Shown in pieces: positions 47,822-57,106 of a stretch of 64,000 bases of DNA. This DNA comes from Streptomyces sp. NBC_01497 (GTDB lineage: Bacteria > Actinomycetota > Actinomycetes > Streptomycetales > Streptomycetaceae), in contig NZ_CP109427.1 in NCBI RefSeq assembly GCF_036250695.1, positions 3,906,001-3,970,000 on the forward strand. Direction: 5' to 3'. The notes under the pieces are model-generated. The model made no database searches and had not been told where the DNA came from. It saw only the letters and a program-made list of their open reading frames with translations. Both the position numbers and the translations under genes were made by a program. The number at the start of each line of letters is the position of its first letter. The first letter of the stretch is position 1.

Positions 47822-47926
47822 CGTACGTACGGACCAACGTACGTACGGGTCAACGTACGTACGGGTCAACGTACGTACGGGTCAACGTACGTACGGGTCA
47901 ACGTACGTACGGGTCAACGTACGGGG
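47822..47926. repeat. 16-bp tandem array with self-complementary core
   Basis: Six copies of GTACGTACGGGTCAAC in a row. The first is altered (GTACGTACGGACCAAC) and the last is shortened. The GTACGTAC part is its own complement. The array lies 20 bases beyond the stop of the second lipoprotein gene, between two convergent genes. Confidence 0.9.
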
Positions 47927-47946
47927 CGACGGAACAAAGACGCCGC

Positions 47947-48735
47947 TCAGTTCGGTCCGGTGCCGGACTGGAAGGAGCCCACGATCGTCGCGGCGGCGCT
48001 CGACGGCTGCTTGCTCACCTCGCCGCCGGACCAGCTCGCCTTGAGGAACGCCTTCTCGTCGGGCGGCGTGATCTCCACGGCGGCCGGGTTGACGGTCGCG
48101 CCGCCCACCATGCCGGGGTTCGGGAAGCGGAGCGTGGCCCAGGCGCTGTGTCCGGGGCTCAGCGACACGACCTGCTTCTGGGTGCCCTCGCGCTGCGGGT
48201 CCGTGGAGACCTGCTTGCCGGAACCGTCGACGAACGCGAAACCGGGGAAACCGTAGACCGTGCAGGTGCGGCCGGAGGTGTTGGTCAGCACCAGCGCGAA
48301 GTTCTCCTGCCCGGCGCCCGGGTCGTTCGCGCCGACGGACGCCTTCAGGTCCGAGGTGTGGCAGCGGCTGCCGCTCGCCGACGTGGACGTGGACGTTCCG
48401 CCGCTGTCGGTGGACTGTCCGGCCGGCTTGGTCCCTGCCCCGGAGGGAGCCTGGGACGACGCCTGCTGCTGACCGGCGGGCGAGGTGGCGCCGCTCGGCG
48501 TCTTCGACGTCCCGCTCGTGTCGTCGCTCGCGGACTGCGACGGGCTCCCGCCGTCGGTCGCGGGGCCCGCCGTACCGCTCACCTGCTGCGGCGACGCCGG
48601 GTCGCCGTTGCCGCAGCCCACGAGGACCGCGCCGGAGGCCGCCACGAGCGCCAGCGTGCTCGCGGCCAGCCGGGTGCGGGACGACCGGCTGCCACGTACC
48701 GCCGTCGTGCCCCGTCGCTCCAGGTTCTTCGCCAT
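47947..48735 (-). CDS. DUF4232 lipoprotein, second copy
   Basis: A 262-residue lipoprotein with an Arg-rich N-terminus (RRGTTAVRGSRSSRTR) and a hydrophobic stretch ending in the lipobox VGC (near residue 41). A long Ser/Thr/Gln/Gly spacer (about 45-125) follows. The C-terminal domain (about 125-235) has CHTSDL and RTCTVYGFPGFAFV, the same cysteine positions as in the 46427 product. The domains are clearly related but not close. ATG 48735 with GGGGTGG upstream. Its 3' end meets a 16-bp tandem array. Confidence 0.88.
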   Translation of the reverse strand: MAKNLERRGTTAVRGSRSSRTRLAASTLALVAASGAVLVGCGNGDPASPQQVSGTAGPATDGGSPSQSASDDTSGTSKTPSGATSPAGQQQASSQAPSGAGTKPAGQSTDSGGTSTSTSASGSRCHTSDLKASVGANDPGAGQENFALVLTNTSGRTCTVYGFPGFAFVDGSGKQVSTDPQREGTQKQVVSLSPGHSAWATLRFPNPGMVGGATVNPAAVEITPPDEKAFLKASWSGGEVSKQPSSAAATIVGSFQSGTGPN

Positions 48736-48871
48736 GTCGTGCCACCCCGTCCGTTCCGTACTGCGTCGCTTTTCTGTGTACACCACGTCCGATGACGGCC
48801 CGCCCGGAAAAGTTCACGGAAGTTGTCGCGGGTTCCCGCGGGCGCCCCGCCCGGATGACAGCGTGACGTAC

Positions 48872-49741
48872 ATGACTAAGGCATCCGGACTGACGTCCGA
48901 CATCCTCCGCTACGCCGCCTTCAGCTCCGACCCGAGGGGCGGCAACCCGGCGGGGGTCGTGCTCGACGCGTCGGCCCACGACGACGCGGGCATGCTCGCC
49001 GTGGCCGCCGAGGTCGGCTATTCCGAGACGGCGTTCGTCACGGCGGGGGACCCGGCGAAGCGGCGGTTCACGCTGCGGTACTTCAGCCCGCTCGCCGAGG
49101 TCGGCTTCTGCGGCCACGCGACGGTCGCCACGGCCGTCGCCCTCGCCGAGCGGGTGGGACCGGGCGAGCTGGTCTTCGAGACGCCGGTGGGCGAGATCCC
49201 GGTCCTGACGTCGACCGGTCCCGGCGGAACGGTCCGGGCGACGCTCACAAGCGTCGCGACCCGATCCCGCCCCGCGCGGGACGACGAACTCGACGCGACA
49301 CTCCAAGCGCTGGGCTGGGCCCGGGAGGACCTGGATCCCGCGCTGCCGCCGCACGTGGCCTTCGCGGGCAACGACCACCTCGTCCTCGCGGCGGCGAGCC
49401 GGGCACGGCTCGGTGACCTCGCGTACGACTTCGACGCTCTGGCCGGGGTGATGCGCGGCCACGGGTGGACCACCGTGCACCTGGTGTGGCGGGAGTCCCC
49501 GACGCTCTTCCACGCCCGGGACCCGTTCCCCGTGGGAGGCGTCGTCGAGGATCCCGCGACGGGCGCCGCCGCTGCGGCCTTCGGCGGCTACCTGCGCGCG
49601 CTGGGCCTGGTGCCGGGGGCCCTGGCGATCACGGTCCGCCAGGGCGAGGACATGGGCCGCCCCGGCGAACTGCTCGTGGAGGTCGACGCGTCCGATCCCC
49701 GTGTCCGGGTGTCGGGGGAGGCCGTGCCGCTCGCGGGGTGA
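48872..49741 (+). CDS. PhzF-family isomerase/epimerase
   Basis: A 289-residue enzyme of the diaminopimelate-epimerase fold. Family blocks are AFSSDPRGGNPAGVVLDA and YSETAFV with the catalytic Glu. It also has RYFSPLAEVGFCGHATVAT and FPVGGVVEDPATGAAAAAFGGYL. I prefer ATG 48872; a GTG nine bases upstream is possible. It stands alone, so there is no phenazine cluster and the substrate is unknown. Confidence 0.93.
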   Translation: MTKASGLTSDILRYAAFSSDPRGGNPAGVVLDASAHDDAGMLAVAAEVGYSETAFVTAGDPAKRRFTLRYFSPLAEVGFCGHATVATAVALAERVGPGELVFETPVGEIPVLTSTGPGGTVRATLTSVATRSRPARDDELDATLQALGWAREDLDPALPPHVAFAGNDHLVLAAASRARLGDLAYDFDALAGVMRGHGWTTVHLVWRESPTLFHARDPFPVGGVVEDPATGAAAAAFGGYLRALGLVPGALAITVRQGEDMGRPGELLVEVDASDPRVRVSGEAVPLAG

Positions 49742-49837
49742 GGCGGGCGGCGGGGCGGCGACTGTGGCGGCCACCGGCCGTGTGGTGCCCGGTCCTGGGG
49801 ATCGCCGGGACGCGGGCGCGGCTGAACGGCGTCCGCT

Positions 49838-50057
49838 CAGAGCGTCGCGTGTCCGTGCAGCGCGCTGTCGCATGGGTCCGGATCAGGGCGTCGCGTCCGT
49901 GCGACGGTCGGTCGTACTGCTCCGGATCAGAGCGTCGTGTCCGTGCAGCGCGCTGTCGCATGGGTCCGGATCAGGGCGTCGCGTCCGTGCGACGGTCGGT
50001 CGTACTGCTCCGGATCAGAGCGTCGCGTCCGTGTAGCGCTCCGTCGTACTGCTCCAA
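49838..50057. repeat. About 90-bp tandem duplication at the 3' end of the cyclase gene
   Basis: A unit of 88-90 bases occurs twice, with a third partial copy that is itself the 3' end of the terpene-synthase gene (50015-50057). Each unit contains two related 45-base halves (GATCAGAGCGTCG and GATCAGGGCGTCG). The array seems to have grown from the coding 3' end. Confidence 0.85.
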
Positions 50058-50995
50058 AGGCGTACGCCCTCCACCAGTTGGCGGGTCGCGCGCAGGTACC
50101 AGTCGGCCTCGGGGTGGTGGGCCGCCAGGTAGTTCCGGAGGATGTCGCTCCTGGCACCGAGGCGGTCGATCTCGGTGCGGACCGCTTCGACGGCCGCGGA
50201 CCTGCTCAGGCGGTGTTCGCGCCGCAGGATCACGATCATGTTGAAGGGACACGAGTGGCGTTCCTCGCGCTCCAGTGAGTACAGGTCGTTGATGAGCGTC
50301 GCGGTGTCGGCGACATGGGCGCGCAGCAGCCGTAGTTCGCGTTCCGCGTGGATCTCCTCGGGGAGCACGGTGCCCCGGACCCGCTCCAGCATGTTCATGA
50401 ACGGGTACAGGCAACTGGCGTGGCGGCGCAGGTGGACGGCCTGGCGCACCGTCGGCAGGGTCGCCGCCGTCCGGTGGCAGGCTTCGGTGACGAAGGTCGT
50501 CAGGCACCGCGCCCAGTCGCGGCTCGCGCGGCGCGACCAGGTGGCCGGCATTCCTGTGCGCTGGCGGCGCCACAGGTCCCGCCAGGCGGCGAGCAGGTGC
50601 AGGGGGCCGGCGCCGCCGGCCGCGGACTCGATCGGACGGCCGTACTCGATCGAGTGGTGATCCGCCGGCGACGGGGGATCGGCGCCCGGGTGGTACGCGG
50701 CGGTGTCCGGGTCCTCCAGGACGTCCAGCAGCCGCCGGACCAGGTCGCGGGTGCCGGCGAGGTCGCTGCCCGACGGGCCGTCGAAGTGGTCGTCCAGGAT
50801 GGTGAACCAGCCGAGGGTGTCGACGAGGAGGTTCTGCTCCTCACCCTCGATCCCCGGGTACGCGTAGGCGATCAGGTCGGGCAGCGCGTACGCCTCGTAG
50901 CGGGCGAGCGCGGCCTCCGGGAGGAGGCCGTGGCGCAGCAGCCAGGCGGCGTGGTCGTCCGTCAGCGGACGTCCGACCGCTCCGGCCATCATCAT
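50015..50995 (-). CDS. Sesquiterpene-type terpene synthase
   Basis: A class I terpene cyclase of 326 residues. The aspartate-rich motif is DDHFD (68-72) and the NSE motif NDLYSLERE (236-244); both are complete. The C-terminal RY pair (LWSSTTERY) is conserved, but the last residues TDATL arise from the edge of a tandem repeat. The ATG at 50995 overlaps the P450 stop (ATGA), so the pair is coupled, as in albaflavenone- and pentalenolactone-type loci. It is probably a farnesyl diphosphate cyclase whose product is oxidised by the P450. The product cannot be predicted by eye. It is not the geosmin type and is not close to epi-isozizaene synthase. Confidence 0.9.
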   Translation of the reverse strand: MMMAGAVGRPLTDDHAAWLLRHGLLPEAALARYEAYALPDLIAYAYPGIEGEEQNLLVDTLGWFTILDDHFDGPSGSDLAGTRDLVRRLLDVLEDPDTAAYHPGADPPSPADHHSIEYGRPIESAAGGAGPLHLLAAWRDLWRRQRTGMPATWSRRASRDWARCLTTFVTEACHRTAATLPTVRQAVHLRRHASCLYPFMNMLERVRGTVLPEEIHAERELRLLRAHVADTATLINDLYSLEREERHSCPFNMIVILRREHRLSRSAAVEAVRTEIDRLGARSDILRNYLAAHHPEADWYLRATRQLVEGVRLWSSTTERYTDATL

Positions 50996-52434
50996 CGGGC
51001 CGCTTCCTCTCCCGATTCCGTGCGCGGGGCGAACCGGAGGGACAGGCCCTGGGCCTGCACCGTCGTCCAGACGACCTCCTTCGCCTCGGCGCCGGGGACC
51101 GGGAGGAGGCGGAATCTCCGCAGCAGCGTGGCCGCCGCCACGCCGAGTTCGGCCCAGGCGAGGTCCTCGCCCACGCACTTGTGCTTGCCCGCCCCGAACG
51201 GCATGGCGGCGCGGCGCGCCACGCCGCCCGCCTCCGCGTCGGCCTCCCAGCGGTCGGGGTCGAAGGTGTGCGGGTCGGGAAAGAACTCGGGGTGCCGGTG
51301 CAGCGCCGTGAGGCTGAAGAGGAGTTCGGCACCGGCCGGGATGCGGTGGCCACCGAGCGTCAGGTCCTTGGCGGCGGTGCGCATGAGGAACGCGTTCGGC
51401 GCGTGCAGCCGTAGCAGTTCCCGCAGGGTGTCGCGGGTGTAGGGGAGGCCGTCGAGCGTCTCGGGGGTGAGGATGTCGTCGGGGGCGCGGGCCACGTCGC
51501 CGAGGTGTTCGTCGAGTTCGGCCACGACGCGCTCGTACACCTCGGGGTGCCGCACGAGTTCGTGGAGCAGCCAGGTCATGGTCGTGGAGGCCGTCTCGGT
51601 GCCCGCGCCGAACATGGTGATGGCCTCGGAGCGTACGTCGGCCTCGGTGAGCGGCTCGCCCGTGGCGGGGTCGACGGCCCCCCGCAGCAGGGACAGCAGC
51701 GTGCCCTCGCCGTGGGCGCCGGTGCCCGGTTCACCGACGGCCCGGTCCACCACCTGGTTGATGACGCGGACGGCCTCGTCGAATCGCCGGTTGATCTGCA
51801 GGGGCACCCGGGAGAAGGACGGGTGCGGATAGAGGGAGTGGAAGATCTGGCCCTTCACCAGGTCGGGCAGCGCCCGGTGGAACGCTTCTGCCAGTTCGTC
51901 GTCCAGCCGGGCGCCGAAGAGGGTACGGGTGACGACATCGAGGGCGAGGTGGTTCATCTCCTTCGCGACATCCACGACCTGTCCGTCGCCCCAACGGGAA
52001 GAACGTTCCCGCACGACCTCCTGGATGACCGGTACGTAGCCGGCGACCCGGGCCTTGGTGAAGGCGGCCGTCATGCCCCGGCGGCGGTCGCGGTGGGCCT
52101 GCCCCTCGGACATCAGCAGCCCGTCGCCGAAGGCGTCCTTCAGGGTCTGCTGCACGGCGCCGCGCGGGGCGTCGTGCGCGAAGGTGACCAGCAGTTCGTG
52201 GACGAGCGCCGGCTCCGTGACCACGTACACCTTGCGCAGGCCCAGCTGGATCTCCACCACGCCGCCGACGCCCGCGAGCGATTCGAGGAATCTCAGCGGG
52301 TCGCGCAGCAACGGAATCACGTGCCCGGCCCAGGGAACACCGCCGGGCGCGCGCGGCGGGCGGACCGCCGGATCGTTCCGGCGCGGGTCCCCGGAGCGAT
52401 CGGAGCGATCGGAATCGGGAGTCAACGTGGCCAC
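50992..52434 (-). CDS. Cytochrome P450 coupled to the terpene synthase
   Basis: A 480-residue P450 of the terpene-oxidising type. Motifs are AGTETAST (I-helix), ELLRLHAP with ExxR, and the heme loop FGAGKHKCVG (Cys near residue 420). The N-terminus has a Pro/Arg-rich lead (PPRAPGGVPWAGHVIPLLRD) before the fold. GTG 52434 has GGAAGG 8 bases upstream. Upstream (52469-52512) an inverted repeat TTGACGGC/GCCGTCAA may be an operator. Together with the cyclase it forms a two-gene terpene pathway. The electron partner is not encoded nearby. Confidence 0.92.
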   Translation of the reverse strand: MATLTPDSDRSDRSGDPRRNDPAVRPPRAPGGVPWAGHVIPLLRDPLRFLESLAGVGGVVEIQLGLRKVYVVTEPALVHELLVTFAHDAPRGAVQQTLKDAFGDGLLMSEGQAHRDRRRGMTAAFTKARVAGYVPVIQEVVRERSSRWGDGQVVDVAKEMNHLALDVVTRTLFGARLDDELAEAFHRALPDLVKGQIFHSLYPHPSFSRVPLQINRRFDEAVRVINQVVDRAVGEPGTGAHGEGTLLSLLRGAVDPATGEPLTEADVRSEAITMFGAGTETASTTMTWLLHELVRHPEVYERVVAELDEHLGDVARAPDDILTPETLDGLPYTRDTLRELLRLHAPNAFLMRTAAKDLTLGGHRIPAGAELLFSLTALHRHPEFFPDPHTFDPDRWEADAEAGGVARRAAMPFGAGKHKCVGEDLAWAELGVAAATLLRRFRLLPVPGAEAKEVVWTTVQAQGLSLRFAPRTESGEEAAR

Positions 52435-53134
52435 GTCATCAGCCTTCCGTGAGCGGTCGCAACTTTTATTGACGGCGCAACAATTGCCGTCCGACACAAC
52501 TTCTGCCGTCAACCGGGCAGACGGTTCCAGCATCTCACGCTGCGCGATACGGTGATGACTACAGGTAATCAGTGCACGTCGTTCGGCATATGCCAGAAGT
52601 CCCTGTCGGGCCGGGCCAGTCCGGCCGAGTGCCCGCCGCGAGAGAGCTGGTACGTACGAATGCACTACGGGTGACGGATCGATCTGCGTTGACACACCCC
52701 GGAATCGGGGCGCCGAACGGCTCGGGAAACGCGATCCGGGACAGCCCGCCACGTCGAACGGGAGCACCTTGCGCCCCCTGGACCTCGGGCCGGCGGCCAC
52801 CGTCGCGCGGTATGCCGGCATCCCCCGCGCGCCGACGGCAGCGGGCGAACCGGAGGGTGGCATGGCCGCACGGCCGTCGCCACGCCGCCCGCACGAGGCC
52901 GGCACACCCGACCTCGACGCGGCCCTTCGAACGTGCCGCCGACGGGGGACGTGACCGTCCGCACCGGACCCTTATCACCCTCGCGGCGTCCCGCTCCCCC
53001 CGCCCGTCACGTCCGACGCCCGGTAAACACCGATCCCACACCGGAAACTGGCGTTCGTATGGTTAAACTCACGGCTACTGCATGTGGACCCATCACATGG
53101 ACCGAGAGGCAGCCGGCGGGAGGGTGGAGGGCCG
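52435..53134. promoter_or_regulatory. Gene-free region upstream of the P450/terpene operon
   Basis: Seven hundred bases without a supported gene. Near the P450 start the inverted repeat TTGACGGC (52469-52476) and GCCGTCAA (52505-52512) flanks GCAACAATTGCC, an AT-richer spot that is the likely control region. The rest is GC-rich and shows no family signals. Confidence 0.45.
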
Positions 53135-53299
53135 ATGGCGACGGCACGGAAGGTCATCCTTTATGCGATTGTCGTCTTCATCCTCTATACGATCATCACG
53201 TCCCCAGCCCGAGCGGCCGACCTGGTGCAAGTAGGGTTCGAAGGGATATCCAACGCCGCGCAGGGCGTCGGGCAGTTCTTCACCCAGCTGATCCAGTAG
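53135..53299 (+). CDS. Small membrane protein, 54 residues
   Basis: A short protein with one hydrophobic segment (KVILYAIVVFILYTIITSPARA) and an amphipathic end (GFEGISNAAQGVGQFFTQLIQ). The N-terminal part could also be a signal peptide cut after ARA. The ATG at 53135 has GGGAGG/GGAGG upstream. I recall similar tiny proteins in Streptomyces with Dabb genes. It is 53 bases upstream of the Dabb gene on the same strand. Function unknown. Confidence 0.75.
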   Translation: MATARKVILYAIVVFILYTIITSPARAADLVQVGFEGISNAAQGVGQFFTQLIQ

Positions 53300-53352
53300 C
53301 CCCCGGAACCCGGCAGCGCGGCACGCCGTCCCGTCCCGGAAGCGAGTGCCCC

Positions 53353-53646
53353 GTGATCCGCCACCTGGTTCTGTTCAAGCTCAACGAGGGCGTCTCCCAC
53401 GACGACGAGCGCGTTCTCGCGGGCGTCAAGGCGTTCCAGGACCTCGGCGGGCAGGTGCCCGAGGTCGAGTCCTGGGAGTTCGCCCGCAATGTGAGCGGCC
53501 GTCCGAACGCGTACGACTACGCCATCAACACGGCCGTCGCCGACCGGGACGCGCTGGGCCGCTACGCCGAGCACCCCCAGCACCTGGCGGGCGTCGCGCT
53601 CTGGCGTGAGTTCGCCACCTGGGTGATCGCCGACTACGCGTTCTGA
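53353..53646 (+). CDS. Dabb (stress-responsive A/B-barrel) protein
   Basis: A 97-residue dimeric alpha/beta-barrel protein. The family start IRHLVLFKLNEGVS and the segments VESWEFARNVSGR and YAEHPQHLAGVALWREFATW are clear. GTG 53353. Ligand and partner are unknown; related proteins in plants answer to salt stress. It is followed by a strong terminator, so it does not read into sigF. Confidence 0.9.
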   Translation: MIRHLVLFKLNEGVSHDDERVLAGVKAFQDLGGQVPEVESWEFARNVSGRPNAYDYAINTAVADRDALGRYAEHPQHLAGVALWREFATWVIADYAF

Positions 53647-53658
53647 TCCTTCACCTTC

Positions 53659-53690
53659 TGCCCCACGTCGGGATGACGTGGGGCATTTGG
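53659..53690 (+). terminator. Rho-independent terminator after the Dabb gene
   Basis: TGCCCCACGTC (53659-53669) and GACGTGGGGCA (53675-53685) form a perfect 11-bp stem with a 5-base loop, followed by TTTGGTGTTT. It separates the Dabb gene from sigF. Confidence 0.88.
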
Positions 53691-53815
53691 TGTTTAAGAG
53701 AGAGATTGTCCTCAACACGGAGTTATCAGGTGCTTGCGCATGGTGCGCATGTGTTGTGATGCTATGACCGCTTTTGACCGATCAATTGACTGCAGTTGAC
53801 GAGGGGTGGCGTGAC

Positions 53816-54970
53816 GTGCCGGCCAGTACAACGCCTCAAGCGCCGCCCCAGGAGGACCCGTCACCCGCGGACGCCCGGAGCGCGCCCGATCCCGGGGACC
53901 CCTCCGCCACCCCTGCCGGGCCCCAGGCACCCGTCCCCGCCACGACCGCGGGGCCGCACCCGGCAACCGGTGCCGCACACGGCCCGGAAGCAGCGAGGGG
54001 CCACGCGGCGCAAGACGGCCCGGAGGCCGCCTCGGAGCCGGGCGCGGGGCCGGAACTGCCGGGCACGGGGCCGGAACACGAGCCGGAGCAGGAGCAGGAG
54101 CGGGCACCCGCCCCGCGACGGACGGCCGGGGCGAGTCCCGCCGCCCCGCACTCGCCCTTCCCGCAGCGCCCGGCGGGCGGGTCCTCGCGACCGACCGAGA
54201 ACCAGAGCCGGGCGGCCGACACCAGGGCCCTCACCCAGGTCCTCTTCGCGGAGCTCAAGACGCTCGAACCGGGCACCGAGGCGCATCGCCGGGTGCGCTC
54301 GGCCCTCATCGAGGCGAATCTGCCGCTCGTGCGCTACGCCGCCGCCCGTTTCCGCAGCCGCAACGAGCCGATGGAGGACGTGGTCCAGGTCGGCACCATC
54401 GGCCTGATCAACGCCATCGACCGGTTCGACCCCGACCGGGGCGTGCAGTTCCCGACGTTCGCCATGCCGACCGTCGTCGGCGAGATCAAGCGCTACTTCC
54501 GGGACAACGTGCGGACCGTGCACGTACCGCGCCGGCTGCACGAGCTGTGGGTCCAGGTCACCGGCGCCACCGAGGACCTGACGACGGCTCACGGACGCTC
54601 GCCGACGACCGCCGAGATCGCCGAACGGCTGAAGATCTCCGAGGACGAGGTGCTCGCCTGCATCGAGGCGGGCCGTTCGTACCACGCCACCTCACTGGAG
54701 GCGGCGCAGGAGGGCGACGGGCTGCCGGGGCTGCTCGACCGGCTCGGGTACGAGGATCCGGCGCTGGCGGGTGTCGAACACCGCGACCTCGTACGGCACC
54801 TTCTCGTACAACTGCCCGAGCGCGAGCAGCGCATCCTGATGCTGCGCTACTACAGCAATTTGACGCAATCCCAGATCAGCCAGGAGCTGGGAGTCTCCCA
54901 GATGCATGTGTCAAGGCTTCTTGCCCGAAGCTTTGCACGCCTTCGATCCGCAAATCGGATCGAAGCCTAA
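53816..54970 (+). CDS. sigF: RNA polymerase sigma factor SigF-type
   Basis: A sigma factor of the SigB/SigF/SigG group, in Streptomyces needed for spore maturation. The 384-residue product has a region-2 core ([52 protein letters not shown]). Region 3 follows, then region 4 ending [20 protein letters not shown]. Its first 130 residues are a Pro/Ala/Glu/Gly-rich extension, well beyond the roughly 290-residue SigF I know from S. coelicolor. GTG 53816, with GAGGGG upstream, gives the familiar [10 protein letters not shown] start. A sigN-like gene follows 230 bases on. Anti-sigma control is expected, but no anti-sigma gene is present here. Confidence 0.93.
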   Translation: MPASTTPQAPPQEDPSPADARSAPDPGDPSATPAGPQAPVPATTAGPHPATGAAHGPEAARGHAAQDGPEAASEPGAGPELPGTGPEHEPEQEQERAPAPRRTAGASPAAPHSPFPQRPAGGSSRPTENQSRAADTRALTQVLFAELKTLEPGTEAHRRVRSALIEANLPLVRYAAARFRSRNEPMEDVVQVGTIGLINAIDRFDPDRGVQFPTFAMPTVVGEIKRYFRDNVRTVHVPRRLHELWVQVTGATEDLTTAHGRSPTTAEIAERLKISEDEVLACIEAGRSYHATSLEAAQEGDGLPGLLDRLGYEDPALAGVEHRDLVRHLLVQLPEREQRILMLRYYSNLTQSQISQELGVSQMHVSRLLARSFARLRSANRIEA

Positions 54971-55203
54971 CCCTCACGGGTACTTCCTGATTTTCCGTCA
55001 TGTGCCGTTCCTGAGGCTTCAGATGGGCTTTTTCCTGCGCTGACGTCGTCGCTACAAGTCGACATGTCACTACAGCGTGTTGCCGACATGTGACATTCTG
55101 CGGGTACCGCGTTTGGTTCAGCTCCACCGCCGGTATTCAGGTGGAGGCTGCGTTCATCCAACGAACGCCCAGCGCGACCGTCCCGCGACCTCAAGGGGGT
55201 GGC

Positions 55204-56094
55204 ATGTCCGCAGAACAGGGCAGCCCGAAGGTGCTCACGCTCACCAAGAGCGCTCCCGCGCCCGACGCTCTCGACACCGTGGTGGCCCAGCCGCCGGTGC
55301 CGTCCCAGCCGGAAGCCATCGATACCCGCACGTTGTCCCGGTCCCTGTTCCTGCGGCTCGCCGCGCTGGACGCCCAGGGCCCGGAAAGTGCGGAAAGCCC
55401 GGAGCGCACCTATGTGCGCGACACACTCATCGAGCTCAACCTCCCGCTCGTGCGGTACGCGGCAGCGCGTTTCCGCAGCAGAAACGAGCCAATGGAGGAC
55501 ATCGTCCAGGTCGGCACGATCGGTCTGATCAAGGCCATCGACCGTTTCGACTGCGAACGCGGCGTGGAGTTCCCGACGTTCGCGATGCCGACGGTCGTGG
55601 GTGAGATCAAGCGCTTCTTCCGCGACACGTCGTGGTCGGTGCGTGTCCCGCGCCGCCTACAGGAGCTGCGGCTCGCGCTGACGAAGGCCAGCGACGAACT
55701 CGCGCAGAAGCTGGACCGCTCCCCCACCGTGCCCGAACTGGCCGCCGTACTGGGCGTGTCCGAGGAGGACGTGGTCGACGGGCTCGCGGTGGGCAACGCG
55801 TACACGGCGTCCTCGCTCGACTCGCCCTCACCCGAGGACGACGGCGGCGAGGGGTCGCTCGCGGACCGGCTCGGCTACGAGGACCTCGCGCTGGAGGGCG
55901 TGGAGTACCGGGAGTCGCTGAAGCCCCTGCTGGCGAAACTCCCGCCGCGTGAACGGCAGATCATCATGCTCCGCTTCTTCGCGAACATGACGCAGTCCCA
56001 GATCGGCGAGGAGGTCGGCATCTCGCAGATGCACGTCTCGCGCCTGCTGACCCGGACGCTCGCGCAGCTGCGCGAGGGGCTGATCTCGGACTGA
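55204..56094 (+). CDS. sigN: RNA polymerase sigma factor SigN-type
   Basis: A second SigB-type sigma factor, 296 residues, about half identical to its neighbour by eye in regions 2 and 4 ([57 protein letters not shown]). It has normal family length, without the N-terminal extension. AGGGGG precedes the ATG at 55204. In S. coelicolor sigF and sigN lie side by side in this order, which supports the name. Involvement in development is inferred from that. Confidence 0.9.
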   Translation: MSAEQGSPKVLTLTKSAPAPDALDTVVAQPPVPSQPEAIDTRTLSRSLFLRLAALDAQGPESAESPERTYVRDTLIELNLPLVRYAAARFRSRNEPMEDIVQVGTIGLIKAIDRFDCERGVEFPTFAMPTVVGEIKRFFRDTSWSVRVPRRLQELRLALTKASDELAQKLDRSPTVPELAAVLGVSEEDVVDGLAVGNAYTASSLDSPSPEDDGGEGSLADRLGYEDLALEGVEYRESLKPLLAKLPPRERQIIMLRFFANMTQSQIGEEVGISQMHVSRLLTRTLAQLREGLISD

Positions 56095-56501
56095 TCCTCC
56101 TGGCCGATGCCCTCGGGGACAGGCCAGGACGGAACCCGTGACAAGGGGCACACCGGCGAACGTGGGCGCCGGTGGGCCGGCCGCCGGGTGCGTAGGCATG
56201 CGCCGCGCCGACGGACGGCCGCGTTCCGTTGGCCGTACACGCGTCCACCGCGCAGGTGCGCGCGCCTTCTCGCGCACGCACCCGACCGCTTCTCGCGCCG
56301 GGAGCCGAGCACGTACACGGCCGCGTACGGTCACACGCGACGCGCATGGCCGCGTATCCGCGCCCGGACACACGCGTGCGCGCGTACCCGCGTACGCGCG
56401 CAGTCGCGTGCCTCAGGGGACGCGTAGGGCCGTGTTCCTCATGAACGCGCGCGACGGGGCGAGACCCCGGCGCCGTGTACGGCTCCATACGCGGCGGAGC
56501 G
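56095..56501. other. Gene-free stretch rich in CGCG and GTACGCG
   Basis: Four hundred bases between sigN and a convergent small gene. From about 56220 to 56430 it is crowded with GCGCG, ACACGCG and CGTACGCG, some in inverted repeats. No supported gene. It could hold transcript ends of both neighbours. Confidence 0.45.
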
Positions 56502-56726
56502 TCAGCTGAACGCCAGCCAGGCCACCACGGCCAGGACGACGACGACCAGGACGACGCCGACGATCACGCCGACCTTCGGACCGCCACTGCTGCGCTGGAC
56601 GGCCGCCGGCTGCCGCTGCGGTTCGCCCTCGTCGACAAAGGCGCGGAACATCTGCGTGCTGCCGCCGGGGTCGGGATTGCCAGGTGTGCCCTGAGGGCCC
56701 TGCGGGGCATGAGGGTTGTGTGCCAT
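56502..56726 (-). CDS. Small tail-anchored membrane protein
   Basis: A 74-residue protein. The Pro/Gln/Gly-rich N-terminus (about 1-50) contains FRAFVDEGEPQRQP and is followed by one C-terminal hydrophobic helix (VGVIVGVVLVVVVLAVVAWL). This is the layout of a tail-anchored protein. The ATG at 56726 has only a weak ribosome site. Function unknown; codon use is normal. Confidence 0.7.
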   Translation of the reverse strand: MAHNPHAPQGPQGTPGNPDPGGSTQMFRAFVDEGEPQRQPAAVQRSSGGPKVGVIVGVVLVVVVLAVVAWLAFS

Positions 56727-56929
56727 GAGGCGAGACCCTAGCGAACCCGTGGGTTCCGCCCAACCCCGGCCCCGAAAAGGGTTGTCGGGCTTTTCGGGAA
56801 CGGACATGGCCGCGACGTGCGGGAGCTGTGCCGGAAGAGCGGACGGCGCATACGCCGGACGTTCCCGGGGCAAACGTGCGAACGCGCATCCGCCCGGTCG
56901 ACAGCGGTCGATCTGTGCACAGGTCACTC

Positions 56930-57106
56930 ACACTTCGCACTCAGATTTCGCATGTATGAGTTTGTTGTCGAACGCATGCGCAAGCATATTGATCATTCCG
57001 ATGTGAAGATTTTGTTTTTCCATGATGAATGCCGTAGCTTTTCGTTTGCCTGCGGCAACCAACGGATTTATGGTTGCCCGAAGCAACGAAGATGTCGGGA
57101 GGGCTC
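56930..57106 (+). promoter_or_regulatory. MarR gene promoter with paired operators
   Basis: An AT-richer segment. TTGTTT (57012-57017) and TAGCTT (57035-57040) are 17 bases apart, placing the start near 57047. Two palindromes follow: TTGCCTGCGGCAA (57046-57058) and GTTGCCCGAAGCAAC (57073-57087). They also form a larger inverted repeat (GGCAACC/GGTTGCC). They have the size and placement of MarR autoregulatory sites. Confidence 0.75.

Noticed and set aside
50015..52434. epi-Isozizaene synthase/CYP170 (albaflavenone) locus
   Set aside because: The coupled layout is the same, but the cyclase reads DDHFD with flanking sequence unlike the epi-isozizaene synthase I remember, so I did not transfer the name.
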